Positions 37,141-46,713 of a DNA stretch of 64,000 bases are shown piece by piece (the first letter of the stretch is position 1; each line of letters begins with the position of its first letter). This DNA comes from CAZUXY01 sp964624235 (lineage in GTDB: Bacteria > Spirochaetota > UBA4802 > UBA5368). The position numbers and the translations under genes were made by a program. Location: contig CAZUXY010000001.1 in the NCBI GenBank assembly GCA_964624235.1, positions 186,001 through 250,000 of the forward strand, written 5' to 3'. Under the pieces are notes generated by a model. It did not search any database and was not told where the DNA came from. It saw nothing but the letters and a program-made list of their open reading frames with translations.

Positions 37141-37449
37141 TTACTGCAGTTTACTTTTCAACAATTCTGCCGACTGAACACCGACCATGCGATCAGTCTC
37201 GATTCCCTTCTTAAATATTATTAATGTGGGAATAGAACGTATTCCTAAATTCGACGCAGTAGTAGTGTTTTCATCTGTGTTCAGTTTAACAATTTTTACG
37301 CTGCCGTTCAATTCACTGGACAGTTGTTCCAAAATAGGCGCTTGCATACGACAGGGTCCGCACCATGGTGCCCAGAAATCAACCAGAACAGATTTATCAG
37401 AATTGATAACCTCTTTCGTAAAATTGCTGTCATTAACTTCGTCAATCAT
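37141..37449 (-). CDS. trxA: Thioredoxin
   Basis: A 102-residue cytosolic disulfide reductase with the standard active site WAPWCGPCRMQAP, the family cis-proline segment IRSIPTLIIFK, and a helical end. Length and order are typical of bacterial TrxA. A strong GGAGG site precedes the ATG, and a terminator follows. Confidence 0.97.
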   Translation of the reverse strand: MIDEVNDSNFTKEVINSDKSVLVDFWAPWCGPCRMQAPILEQLSSELNGSVKIVKLNTDENTTTASNLGIRSIPTLIIFKKGIETDRMVGVQSAELLKSKLQ

Positions 37450-37681
37450 AATAGAACCTCCACAGGTTTATAATTAAGAATATACTAAAATATTTAATAA
37501 CTGGCAATATATTTCTCGCATTCTTTTCAGAAAATCACATTATACATCCAAGCTCCCGGCCGGTATTATTACTTTGCTACAGAACTTCCTGCCATAGGAT
37601 ATCAAGAAATGAAAATGTTTTGACTTGATACGATTTATCCCTAAACTAACCGCACCGTTGGATTTTTCCTGTAGTAACTTT

Positions 37682-39058
37682 ATGAAACAATCTGATGATC
37701 ACCTGAATTCCGGCAAATCGTCCACCGCCATAGTTATCGGGGCTGGCAACAGGGGATTCCAGTATGCGCAATACGCGCTTTTGCACCCCGGCGACCTTAC
37801 CATTACCGCCGTTGCAGAACCAGTACAAGAGCGCAGAGAGCGTTTTGCCTCACTCTGCTCTCTCCCTCCAGGTTCGGTTTTTCATTCATGGGAAGAGCTG
37901 TTGAGCAAACCCCGGTTCGCCGACGGAGCTGTCATATCCACACAGGACACCATGCACGTGAAACCTGCTGTTTCCGCTATGAAAAACGGTTACCATGTGC
38001 TGCTGGAAAAACCGATGGCACTGTCCGAACAGAACTGCCGCAGAATCGTCGATGCTTCGCTTAAAACAGGCATGACTCTTAACGTATGTCATGTGCTTCG
38101 GTATACGGCTTTTTTTTCAAAGGTTAAATCAATTATCGACAGCGGCCTGCTGGGCAGTGTGTATACGATATATCATGCGGAAAACGTTCCCTATTATCAT
38201 ATGGCTCATTCGTACGTACGAGGAAACTGGAGCAACAGTAAAAAATCGTCTCCTATGATACTGGCCAAATGCTGTCATGATCTTGATTTGCTGTACTGGT
38301 TTGCCGGAAGCTATCCGCGTACGGTCAGCTCCTTTGGAAGATTAAGTCATTTTACTTCCGAAATGGCCCCGGCAGGAATTCCGAACCGCTGTACTGACGG
38401 ATGTCCGTACAGTGATACCTGTCAGTATAATGCCGTTGCCACCTACCTGCACGGTGTTCCGCTCAAACTGGGGATGACCAAGACTGATTCGGTGCTTTCA
38501 GCTTTGGGCGCGCGTTTCATATTACGGTTTCCCGTTATCGCTGAAAGAATCCCCGGTCTCAGGCAATTCGTTCACTGGCGCGGCTGGCCCGTTTCCACCA
38601 TCACCGAAGATCTTACCGAGACGGGAATCATGAAAGCGCTGCGTAAAGGACCGTATGGACGATGCGTATACCGCTGTGACAATGACCAGGTCGACCATCA
38701 GATGACTGTTATTGAGTTTCAAAACGGTATAACCGCCGTGCTGAACATGCATGGACACGCGGAGGAGGAATGCCGTACCATACGTATAGACGGGAGTGAG
38801 GGTACCCTTAGAGGAAAATACGGGGGAGGGGGAAGGCTCGAAGTACATATTCACCGTACCGGTAAAAAACTGGTATATCCCGTAAAAACCGATTTGATGG
38901 GTCATTCCGAGGGAGATATGGGAATCATGAAGAACTTCGTCAACGTTCTCCGCGGCGGCAGCGGGCTTACTACCGCGCGGGACTCCCTGCAGAGCCATCT
39001 CATGGCTTTTGCCGCGCACCGGTCAAGAATATACGGAAGGGTGGAAAAACTTGATTGA
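37682..39058 (+). CDS. Gfo/Idh/MocA-family oxidoreductase
   Basis: A 458-residue NAD(P)-dependent oxidoreductase. The nucleotide site is AIVIGAGNRGFQYAQYA, and the family catalytic motif is LLEKPMAL. An insert NRCTDGCPYSDTCQY (C-x3-C-x5-C) and the KCCHDLDLL segment appear, as in some sugar or sulfated-sugar dehydrogenases of this family. The substrate cannot be told from sequence. The start at 37682 is a choice: a TTG at 37625 would add 19 residues, and neither has a good ribosome site. It lies 18 bases before the double-hotdog gene, so the two may form an operon. Confidence 0.85.
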   Translation: MKQSDDHLNSGKSSTAIVIGAGNRGFQYAQYALLHPGDLTITAVAEPVQERRERFASLCSLPPGSVFHSWEELLSKPRFADGAVISTQDTMHVKPAVSAMKNGYHVLLEKPMALSEQNCRRIVDASLKTGMTLNVCHVLRYTAFFSKVKSIIDSGLLGSVYTIYHAENVPYYHMAHSYVRGNWSNSKKSSPMILAKCCHDLDLLYWFAGSYPRTVSSFGRLSHFTSEMAPAGIPNRCTDGCPYSDTCQYNAVATYLHGVPLKLGMTKTDSVLSALGARFILRFPVIAERIPGLRQFVHWRGWPVSTITEDLTETGIMKALRKGPYGRCVYRCDNDQVDHQMTVIEFQNGITAVLNMHGHAEEECRTIRIDGSEGTLRGKYGGGGRLEVHIHRTGKKLVYPVKTDLMGHSEGDMGIMKNFVNVLRGGSGLTTARDSLQSHLMAFAAHRSRIYGRVEKLD

Positions 39059-39076
39059 ATACCGCAGGGAGGTACC

Positions 39077-39955
39077 ATGGAAATTTCGTCCGCATTGACG
39101 GGTGTGAAATTAAGAGAATATGCAATGAAAGTAGAAGCCCGCTCTACCATGAACTATGCCGCGGCGACGGACGATCACAATTCATGGTATTTCAATGATG
39201 AAAGCCCGGAGGGTATTATCGCACCGCCGATGTACGGAGTGGCGATTACCTGGCCGGTGAGCGAAAAGATAGGCTCATTTTTAGAAAATAAAAACTTCCC
39301 GCTGGAAATACTTAATACCCGTGTTCATTACACAGAATATCTCGAATTCAAACATCCCGTCATTCCCGGCGATGAACTTCGGGTAAGGGGAAAGATCGCA
39401 TCGATTTATCCTCATCGCGCCGGAACCATGGTGGTGGTGAAATACACGGTCATAGATAAAAATGATAAAACGGTATTCACTGAATACATGGGTGGTCTTA
39501 TGCGCGGTGTACAATGCCAAGACGGCGGAAAGGGTGAAGACGAGTTACCCAAAATCCCCACCCATGACATAAAGGGTCTCCCCCATTGGGATTCGACGAT
39601 ATTGATTGATCCTCTGTTTACCTATGTGTACGACGGTTGCACAAACATCCATTTCCCGATTCACACCTCGCATTCATTCTCCAAAGCCGTGGGACTGCCG
39701 GGTATCATTGTACAGGGTACCGCAACCCTTGCCCTGGCGGTAAGAGAAATCATCAATCGCGAGGGCGGCGGCGATCCCAATCGACTTTCGTTGCTTTCCT
39801 GCAGATTCACCGGCATGGTCTTCCCGGGTACCGTTATCAGGGTCATCGTCAGCGGTACTGTTTCCATGAGCAAAGGAAAAAATGTGTATTTTACCGTCGA
39901 GAACGATAGCGGACAGGAGGTTTTGAAAAACGGTTATGCATTTCTGCGTGCATAA
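39077..39955 (+). CDS. Double-hotdog MaoC-like dehydratase
   Basis: A 292-residue protein with two hotdog halves, as in (R)-specific enoyl-CoA hydratases and HTD2-like dehydratases. The N-half has YHRAGTMVVV-type strands after PGDELRVRGKI, and the C-half holds NIHFPIHTSHSFSKAVGLPGIIVQG, the MaoC signature with histidine in PIHT. It would hydrate enoyl-CoA or dehydrate a hydroxyacyl substrate, perhaps for polyhydroxyalkanoate or fatty acid metabolism. A GGGAGG site precedes the ATG. The oxidoreductase upstream suggests a small oxidation pathway. Confidence 0.8.
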   Translation: MEISSALTGVKLREYAMKVEARSTMNYAAATDDHNSWYFNDESPEGIIAPPMYGVAITWPVSEKIGSFLENKNFPLEILNTRVHYTEYLEFKHPVIPGDELRVRGKIASIYPHRAGTMVVVKYTVIDKNDKTVFTEYMGGLMRGVQCQDGGKGEDELPKIPTHDIKGLPHWDSTILIDPLFTYVYDGCTNIHFPIHTSHSFSKAVGLPGIIVQGTATLALAVREIINREGGGDPNRLSLLSCRFTGMVFPGTVIRVIVSGTVSMSKGKNVYFTVENDSGQEVLKNGYAFLRA

Positions 39956-40039
39956 CCACTACTGCAATATTCTATGGTAACGCTTATAGGCCTTATTATT
40001 ATATAAGCCATAACATAAACTTTTAAGGAGTAAATTATC

Positions 40040-41578
40040 ATGTTGCCACATACTGCCGATATGCACCTGCCGTTGTTTAGCAGGGGCGATATCGACGGAT
40101 TTATCGGTTTGTTTATAGATAATCTGGTAAATCTGCTCTTGATAACCGGACTGTGCATTGCACTGGGCATGCCCCCCGCACTGGTATACGGCAAAATCAT
40201 TCCCGGAACGGCCCTTTCGGTGCTGGCGGGAAACATATTTTATTCATGGCAGGCACGCAGGCTGGCCAAGCGTGAAAACCGTCCCGATGTAACGGCACTG
40301 CCTTATGGTATCAATACCGTCAGCCTCTTTGCATTCTATTCATTCATTATTGTACCGGTGTTTCTGCAGACACGGGATGCTGATCTTGCATGGAAGGTCG
40401 GTGTCGCGAGTTGTTTCATCAGCGGACTATGCGAAGGACTGGGCGCTTTCGTGGGCGGCAGGATCAGAAAAATGACTCCCAGGGCCGCCCTGCTCTCGAC
40501 CCTCGCGGGTATTGCTCTGGTTTTTATCGCCCTTAACCATACCATACCCATCTGGGATAAACCCGTCATTGCTTTCGTTCCGCTTGCTTTTATACTGGTG
40601 GAATATTTTTCTCATGCGAAGCTTCCGTTTCGAATTCCGGCGGGCCTTTATGCCCTGGTGCTGGGATCGCTTATCGCCTGGAGCACCGGCGCAATGGACA
40701 GGGAGGCCATGCTTAATTCGACTGCGAATATTTCAATTTATGTTCCTTCCTTTACCATGTTTGATCTTATCAACGGTCTGGGTGCCGTTGTACCTTACCT
40801 GGGAATAGCGATACCCATGGGAATTATGAGCTTTTTCGGAACCCTGCAGAACATTGAATCAGCAGCCGCGGCGGGAGACGAGTTTCCTGCCATGCCGGCC
40901 CTGGCAATGAATGGTGTAGGGACAATTGTGGGATCGCTGTTCGGATCGCCCTTCCCCACGACGGTGTATATAGGGCACCCAGGGTGGAAAGCGATGGGTG
41001 CATGCTCAGGTTACTCGGTGATTAACGGCGCGGTGATAACCCTGATATCTTTCACGGGTTTCATGAGCGTTATCGCCGGACTGGTTCCGCTTGAAGCCGG
41101 GTATCCTATCCTGCTGTGGATCGGCATAGTGATCACCGCGCAGGCTTTTCAGAGTTCTCCGAAACACCACGCACCGGCGGTGGCCCTGGGGTTGCTGCCC
41201 GCCACGTCGGCCTGGGGCCTTTCGCTGCTGAGGCAGTACATTAACAGCAGGGGGGACCTTGCGCTTGATGAAGTCAACACACTTATCACGACAACCATGC
41301 CCCACCTGAAGGGAATTATCACTTTTTCAGAAGGTTCGCTGCTGTCAGCCATGTTCTTAACTGCCGTCGGTGTGTGCCTGGTGGAAAAAAAATTTCTTCA
41401 CGCCTTTTTCTGGACTCTCCCCCTTATCGTTTGTTCATGCTTCGGTTTTATTCATTCCACTGAAATCGGTATCGGTAAGGCGGGTTTATTGCCCCTCGGC
41501 TATGCACTATTCGGCGCTGTTTCTATGGCTGTGCATGTGTATACCTCCCATACAGACAAGAAAGCGGAAGGAGTATGA
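40040..41578 (+). CDS. NCS2/AzgA-like purine permease
   Basis: A 512-residue membrane protein with about 13 hydrophobic helices. It follows the purine permease pattern: DGFIGLFIDNLVNLLLITG at the start, PDVTALPYGINTVS, and SPFPTTVYIGHPGWKAMGACSGYSVINGAV in the middle. This matches the AzgA-type hypoxanthine/adenine/guanine branch better than uracil permeases, but the exact base is a guess. AAGGAG lies ten bases before the ATG. It stands apart from neighbouring genes. Confidence 0.85.
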   Translation: MLPHTADMHLPLFSRGDIDGFIGLFIDNLVNLLLITGLCIALGMPPALVYGKIIPGTALSVLAGNIFYSWQARRLAKRENRPDVTALPYGINTVSLFAFYSFIIVPVFLQTRDADLAWKVGVASCFISGLCEGLGAFVGGRIRKMTPRAALLSTLAGIALVFIALNHTIPIWDKPVIAFVPLAFILVEYFSHAKLPFRIPAGLYALVLGSLIAWSTGAMDREAMLNSTANISIYVPSFTMFDLINGLGAVVPYLGIAIPMGIMSFFGTLQNIESAAAAGDEFPAMPALAMNGVGTIVGSLFGSPFPTTVYIGHPGWKAMGACSGYSVINGAVITLISFTGFMSVIAGLVPLEAGYPILLWIGIVITAQAFQSSPKHHAPAVALGLLPATSAWGLSLLRQYINSRGDLALDEVNTLITTTMPHLKGIITFSEGSLLSAMFLTAVGVCLVEKKFLHAFFWTLPLIVCSCFGFIHSTEIGIGKAGLLPLGYALFGAVSMAVHVYTSHTDKKAEGV

Positions 41579-41812
41579 AAAATATATATTTTTTAATAAT
41601 CATTGCTGATAGTCCGCATCTTATGTGGTACACTGATTAAAGAATTTTTCTTGCCATTACGGCAGATTGTGTCCTTTTTGACGCTGTTTTATATGATTGC
41701 TCCCTTATGGCCTTCAGCCAGAACATACCGCTTCCACGAAAAGGTTAATTATTGTATGTATGCATCCGTCTGAGGGGGTGAAACGATAATAAAAAATAAG
41801 GATAAGGTAAAG

Positions 41813-42196
41813 ATGATCAAACTTGATTTTGAAAAAACCGGAGGGTTGATACCGGCCATTGCACAGGATTATACGACCGGCGAGGTGCTCATGATGGCTT
41901 ACATGAACCCTGAATCATGGGAGCTTACCCTTTCGACCGGGATTGTACACTACTGGAGCAGGTCAAGGAGTAAACTATGGAAAAAAGGCGAGTCATCGGG
42001 TAACGTGCAGGAAGTGAAGGAAATACGGGTCGATTGCGATAATGACTGTGTTCTCATCAGGGTCAACCAGATAGGCGAAGCGGCATGCCATACCGGTTAT
42101 CGCAGTTGTTTTTACCGCATAGTAAAAGGCGATAATCTTGTGGTTGACAGCCAGCGGATTTTCGATCCCGACAAAGTCTACGGAGATAATAAATGA
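41813..42196 (+). CDS. hisI: Phosphoribosyl-AMP cyclohydrolase
   Basis: A 127-residue enzyme that opens the purine ring of PR-AMP, the third step of histidine synthesis. The Zn and Mg ligands lie in DCDNDCVLIRVNQ and AACHTGYRSCF, and VLMMAYMNPESW and HYWSRSRSKLWKKGE are conserved. It is the separate cyclohydrolase, without the HisE pyrophosphohydrolase. The stop overlaps the hisG start (ATGA), so the two are translationally coupled. Confidence 0.95.
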   Translation: MIKLDFEKTGGLIPAIAQDYTTGEVLMMAYMNPESWELTLSTGIVHYWSRSRSKLWKKGESSGNVQEVKEIRVDCDNDCVLIRVNQIGEAACHTGYRSCFYRIVKGDNLVVDSQRIFDPDKVYGDNK

Positions 42197-43092
42197 ACGG
42201 ACAAAAGTTGAAACTTGGACTGCCCAAGGGAAGCCTGGAAAACGCCACCATAGATCTTTTTCAGAAAGCAGGATGGAAAATTTCGGTCTCCTCAAGGAAT
42301 TATTTTCCCTCCATAGATGATAATGATATTTACTGTGCCCTGATACGAGCACAGGAAATGGCTAAATATGTTGAAAGCGGGGTCCTGGATGTAGGACTTA
42401 CTGGACTGGACTGGATTCTTGAAAATGAAGCCGACGTTGAGATAATATCAGATTTCATATACTCAAAGGCAAGCACACGCAAGGCGAAATGGGTGCTGGC
42501 TGTTCCGGAGAATTCCAGCATTAAAACACTGGAAGACTGCAGGGGCAAGCGTATCTCGACGGAACTGGTCAACTTCACCCGAAAGTACTTCAATGACCGC
42601 GGCATACCGGTCAATGTGGAGTTTTCATGGGGCGCCACCGAAGCAAAAGTAGTTGAAGGGCTGGTGGACGCTATCGTTGAGGTAACAGAGACAGGAACCA
42701 CCATACGTGCCCACGGTCTCAAAATTATCCACACACTGCTGGAAACCAATACCAAGCTTATAGCAAACCGTGTAAGCATGACGGACCCAACTAAAGTTAG
42801 GAAAATCCGTGAGATCGCACTTCTACTCAGGGGAGCACTTAACGCGGAAAACATGGTGGGTATTAAAATGAATGTTCCCGGGAAAGACATTGAAAAGGTT
42901 GTAAGTATACTGCCCAGCTTGAACGCCCCCACCATCTCACAACTTTACAATTCCGACTGGTTTTCGATTGAATCCGTGGTCAGCGAAGAGATAGTTCGTG
43001 ATATCGTACCCAGACTCATCGAGGCGGGCGCCGACGGAATAATTGAATATCCGCTGAACAAGGTGGTAGGTAAAAACGATGTGATTTTCTAA
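42193..43092 (+). CDS. hisG: ATP phosphoribosyltransferase, long form
   Basis: A 299-residue enzyme for the first step of histidine synthesis, ATP plus PRPP to phosphoribosyl-ATP. LGLPKGSLENATIDLF opens the catalytic part, and EVTETGTTIRAHGL is the PRPP-binding motif. The length includes the C-terminal regulatory domain of the long form, which mediates feedback by histidine, so no HisZ is needed. It overlaps hisI by four bases. A strong terminator follows. The order hisI-hisG in a two-gene unit is unusual, because most his genes are elsewhere. Confidence 0.96.
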   Translation: MNGQKLKLGLPKGSLENATIDLFQKAGWKISVSSRNYFPSIDDNDIYCALIRAQEMAKYVESGVLDVGLTGLDWILENEADVEIISDFIYSKASTRKAKWVLAVPENSSIKTLEDCRGKRISTELVNFTRKYFNDRGIPVNVEFSWGATEAKVVEGLVDAIVEVTETGTTIRAHGLKIIHTLLETNTKLIANRVSMTDPTKVRKIREIALLLRGALNAENMVGIKMNVPGKDIEKVVSILPSLNAPTISQLYNSDWFSIESVVSEEIVRDIVPRLIEAGADGIIEYPLNKVVGKNDVIF

Positions 43093-43118
43093 CCTTCAAC
43101 CTTTATTGAATCGAAAAA

Positions 43119-43150
43119 CAAAACGCCCCATAGAATGGGGCGTTTTGCAT
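43119..43150 (+). terminator. Intrinsic-type terminator after hisG
   Basis: CAAAACGCCCCAT (43119-43131) pairs perfectly over 13 bases with ATGGGGCGTTTTG (43135-43147) around AGA. The T-run is inside the stem, so it can work both ways. It lies 27 bases after the hisG stop. Confidence 0.88.
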
Positions 43151-43269
43151 TTAATTTAACTATAGACACCTTTCAAAAAAATACCCATATAGTAATGATC
43201 GACAATTATTGATTTTTTTTGTTTGATCAATTGGCCTCTTTTTATACACTGAAACCAGAGCGGTTGCCA

Positions 43270-44016
43270 ATGGAATCGACAGAGTACGATATAATCAGAG
43301 TGCTCAGGGAAAAGGCCGCATTGATAGCACAATCGGTGAGTGAACCGCGTTTTTACCGCGAAAAGCCCGAAGAAATGGAACAATCGATGTTTGTTGATTC
43401 AAATTCATCAACAGTGGAATTCGCGAAGAAAGCGGTTATCAATCATGGCGATAAACTCGGCCACGGATACCGGCATGCACGTAAGGTGGCTATTGAGTCA
43501 GGGGCAATCGTTTACTCTGAAAAAGGTTTCAGTCCCGACAGCGATCATCTCGCGGAAATTGCCATAATCGCCGGATACCTCCACGACATCAAAAGGGATG
43601 AAAAGGACCATCCCGCAAAAGGTGCGCGCGCAGCTGAAGAATTACTTTCCGGTAAAATGGACGACCACGAACTGCTGATGGTCACCTTCGCCATCAGAAA
43701 CCATGAAGCGTTCAAGCAGCATGAAACCATTGAGAACTGTGATGTCATGCTTCTTGCCGATTCACTCTACGATGCGGACAAGTTTCGATGGGGCCCGGAT
43801 AATTTCATTTATACCCTTTGGGATATGGCTGAAAGCATGAACCTGACTCTCGATTTTATTATGAAAAACTATGAAAAAGGAGTTGAGGGTATTAAAAAGA
43901 TTAAAACCACCTTTCGTACGGCCACCGGCAGACAATACGGGCCGGATTTTATCGACAGGGGGCTTGAGATCGGGGGAGAGCTATACAGTTATTGTATGAA
44001 ACTGTTCGAAAAATGA
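43270..44016 (+). CDS. HD-domain phosphohydrolase
   Basis: A 248-residue protein. The HD metal-site residues are visible: the histidine in GHGYRHARKVAI, the HD pair in GYLHDIKRD, the IRNHEAF histidine and the aspartate in LLADSLYDADKFRWG. The family hydrolyses phosphate esters of nucleotides; the substrate is unknown. The start at 43270 is an ATG; the frame begins with a TTG at 43219 that has no ribosome site. Nothing on the other side marks an operon. Confidence 0.75.
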   Translation: MESTEYDIIRVLREKAALIAQSVSEPRFYREKPEEMEQSMFVDSNSSTVEFAKKAVINHGDKLGHGYRHARKVAIESGAIVYSEKGFSPDSDHLAEIAIIAGYLHDIKRDEKDHPAKGARAAEELLSGKMDDHELLMVTFAIRNHEAFKQHETIENCDVMLLADSLYDADKFRWGPDNFIYTLWDMAESMNLTLDFIMKNYEKGVEGIKKIKTTFRTATGRQYGPDFIDRGLEIGGELYSYCMKLFEK

Positions 44017-44136
44017 TACTAGTCAATAGGTACGCAGGTATGTTCAGACTGATTCGGAAAAATATATATTAATTTATGGAATCAGGATATACTATAGAGA
44101 TAAGTTATTCATGACAACCATGTGATCGGTAAGACT

Positions 44137-45768
44137 ATGGAAAATCAAGGCGATGTGCAGTTAAACAAAGAAATAAATACCTTTACCCGACAGGGAAGAA
44201 TCCTGATTGTTGATGATGAGCACCTGATCAGAAAATCTCTGTCACGGTATTTGAATAAAATCGGTTATTCAATAGAAGTCGCAGAGGACGGCAGGGTTGC
44301 CATTCAGAAACTTAAAGATTATGTTTTCGACCTTGTGCTTACCGATCTGAAAATGCCGAACCTCGATGGGCGTGAACTGTTGACCATGATGTCCGAGGAA
44401 TTCCCGGAAATACCTAAAATCGTTCTTACGGGATATGGAACAAACGAAGACATAATCCACGCCCTTAAAACCGGCGCATACGATTTTCTCAATAAACCCA
44501 TCGTGGATTTCACCATCCTCTTCCATGCCGTGGAAAGAGCCCTTGAGCGTAAACGCCTCAGCGATGAGAAGAAACGTTACATGGAGCAGCAGCGGCACAT
44601 CAATGATGTGATTGCCATGCTCAACCGCGGTAAAAAGACTGAAGAAATATTCACCATGCTTCGAAATTCCCTCAAGAGCATCATCCCGTTTTCTCGGCTT
44701 TCACTCGCGATGATAGACGATGAAACAAGGTCGCTGGTAACGCGTCTGGCGGATACCGTGGATGGGAGTGCCGCCTCGACTAAAAGTATGTCTATTGAAA
44801 ACACTTTTCTTGAGGATGTCTCAACCAGAAAAGATGTGCTGATAATCAATGATATAAAAAGTTTCACAGAACAGTCTAAAGACACTGTGATAATGAACCT
44901 TTATAAGGAAAACAACACCGGATCAATAATGGTGCTCCCGGTAATCATAAACAACGTCACCCGAGGTTTCCTTTTTTTCAATTCTGATGTTCCCGGAATT
45001 TTTAATGATGACCATATCCTGTTCATGAAGTCGGTTTCTGGGCAGATATCATTCAGTATACAGCGGGGGGAGTTGCTTGAACAGCTGGAGCTTTATACTA
45101 AAAATCTGGAACAACTGGTAAAAGTGAGAACTCATGAAATTTTAAAGACTCAGAAGACAACCATTTTCGCGCTCAGCAAGCTTACCGAACTGAGAGACCC
45201 CGAAACGGGTGAACATCTTGAAAGAATAAGGAATTTCAGCGTACTCATAGCTCAGATCCTGAAATATTCGGGTTACGAGATGGATATCACCAATCAATAC
45301 CTTCGAGACCTTTACGATTCGTCGATTTTGCACGATATCGGCAAAGTGGGAATACCAGACAGCATTCTACTAAAACCCGGTCCCCTCACCCCCGAAGAAT
45401 TCGAGATCATCAAGACCCACACCACCATTGGATATAACGCGCTTAAGACGGCGTCAAAAGACCTGGGGGAAAATTCATTTCTCAAAATGGCAATGGAAAT
45501 CACCCTGTATCATCATGAGATGTGGGTGGGAGGAGGTTATCCTGTCGGTCTCAAAGGTAAGGAAATACCGCTGGCGGCCAGGATCGTTACCATCGCTGAT
45601 ATGTACGATGCTTTGACCTCTGACCGGCCATACAAAAAAGCCTTCACTCATCAAAAAAGCATTGAAATCATGAAAGAGGAATCCTACAAGTTTGACCCGA
45701 TGCTGTTTAAAATTTTTCTTGATAATGAATCCGAGATAGACAGAATCCGAAGGGAATTCAGCGGATAA
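44137..45768 (+). CDS. Response regulator with GAF and HD-GYP domains (cyclic di-GMP phosphodiesterase type)
   Basis: A 543-residue protein with three parts. A receiver (about 20-135) has DDEH and the phospho-acceptor aspartate in LVLTDLKMPNLDG. A GAF-like sensor (about 170-325) and a short coiled linker follow. The C-terminal HD-GYP domain shows HDIGKVGIPDSILLKPG, the HHEMWVGGGYPVGLKG motif and IADMYDALTSDRPYKKAF. HD-GYP proteins hydrolyse cyclic di-GMP. The GGYP version is intact for the key residues. The start could be GTG 44122. A rhomboid gene follows 20 bases later. Confidence 0.92.
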   Translation: MENQGDVQLNKEINTFTRQGRILIVDDEHLIRKSLSRYLNKIGYSIEVAEDGRVAIQKLKDYVFDLVLTDLKMPNLDGRELLTMMSEEFPEIPKIVLTGYGTNEDIIHALKTGAYDFLNKPIVDFTILFHAVERALERKRLSDEKKRYMEQQRHINDVIAMLNRGKKTEEIFTMLRNSLKSIIPFSRLSLAMIDDETRSLVTRLADTVDGSAASTKSMSIENTFLEDVSTRKDVLIINDIKSFTEQSKDTVIMNLYKENNTGSIMVLPVIINNVTRGFLFFNSDVPGIFNDDHILFMKSVSGQISFSIQRGELLEQLELYTKNLEQLVKVRTHEILKTQKTTIFALSKLTELRDPETGEHLERIRNFSVLIAQILKYSGYEMDITNQYLRDLYDSSILHDIGKVGIPDSILLKPGPLTPEEFEIIKTHTTIGYNALKTASKDLGENSFLKMAMEITLYHHEMWVGGGYPVGLKGKEIPLAARIVTIADMYDALTSDRPYKKAFTHQKSIEIMKEESYKFDPMLFKIFLDNESEIDRIRREFSG

Positions 45769-45788
45769 CAGTAAAGATCACGGGAATA

Positions 45789-46676
45789 ATGCGCCAGACC
45801 ATACAGTTCAGAATCGGTGGTCCTCTTACCCCGGTTGTAAAGAAATTAATGATTATCAATGGTGGGATTTTCATATTCCAGCAATTGATGGCGTTATTCG
45901 CCCCGGGCTTTCTAGAACAGAACTTCGGTCTCAACCACCATGGACTGATCGGCGAATTTAAAATCTGGCAGCTTTTTTCCTACATGTTTCTTCATGGAGG
46001 ATGGCTGCATATAATATTCAACCTTCTTGGTCTATGGATGTTTGCCGGTGATCTTGAAGATATCTGGGGAAGCCGACTATTCCTGAGATATTACCTTTTC
46101 AGCGGTATGGGAGCCGGGATTTTTATTGCGATAATGAATTTCGTGTATTTCAGCCGGTACGGTGCAAACCCGACCATGGGTTATTCCCCCACGACACTGG
46201 GTGCGTCCGGGGCTTTATACGGCGTTCTGCTGGCATACGGTGTCAACTGGCCTAATCGTGAGGTTCTGCTTTATTTTCTTTTTCCGGTAAAGATAAAATA
46301 CCTGCTCATTCTGTTCGGTGTGATGGAATTTTTCGGTACTATTTCCAGTTCGGTGGGTGGGGGAAGTACTATCAGTCATATCGGTCACCTTGGAGGGCTG
46401 ATATCCGGCATGGTATATCTGTTCTTTCTGCGCAAACGAGGTCCTCGTGCGAATTATAAACAGCAATCCGGTTTTATCACCGAGTTGATGAAAAAACAGA
46501 GACTGAAGAAAAAAAGAAAGGAAATTGAAGAGCGTATAGAAGCAAAAAAAATAATAGACCGCCTTCTGGAAAAAATTGCCCGACAGGGTATGGGCGCGCT
46601 TACCACTGAAGAGAAAAAAAGCCTCGAATGGGCCCGTAAACACTATTATCCGGAAAATAACGAAACCCTGCATTGA
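45789..46676 (+). CDS. Rhomboid-family intramembrane protease
   Basis: A 295-residue inner-membrane protein with about six helices and a basic, coiled C-terminal tail. The catalytic serine is in TLGASGALYG, the histidine in HIGHLGGLISG, and the family HxxxN motif is WLHIIFNLLG. The active site thus looks complete. It cleaves membrane-protein substrates, which are unknown here. A GGGA site precedes the ATG. The tail is rich in K, R and E. Confidence 0.92.
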   Translation: MRQTIQFRIGGPLTPVVKKLMIINGGIFIFQQLMALFAPGFLEQNFGLNHHGLIGEFKIWQLFSYMFLHGGWLHIIFNLLGLWMFAGDLEDIWGSRLFLRYYLFSGMGAGIFIAIMNFVYFSRYGANPTMGYSPTTLGASGALYGVLLAYGVNWPNREVLLYFLFPVKIKYLLILFGVMEFFGTISSSVGGGSTISHIGHLGGLISGMVYLFFLRKRGPRANYKQQSGFITELMKKQRLKKKRKEIEERIEAKKIIDRLLEKIARQGMGALTTEEKKSLEWARKHYYPENNETLH

Positions 46677-46713
46677 AACAGGGCACCATAATTTTAAAAT
46701 ACAGGAAAGGGCG

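Noticed and set aside
39982..40016. Loose stem (GCTTATA/TATAAGC) before the purine permease
   Set aside because: Seven AT-rich pairs with a 14-base loop; not enough for a regulatory RNA.
41579..41812. Possible histidine leader peptide before hisI
   Set aside because: No run of histidine codons and no attenuator hairpin.
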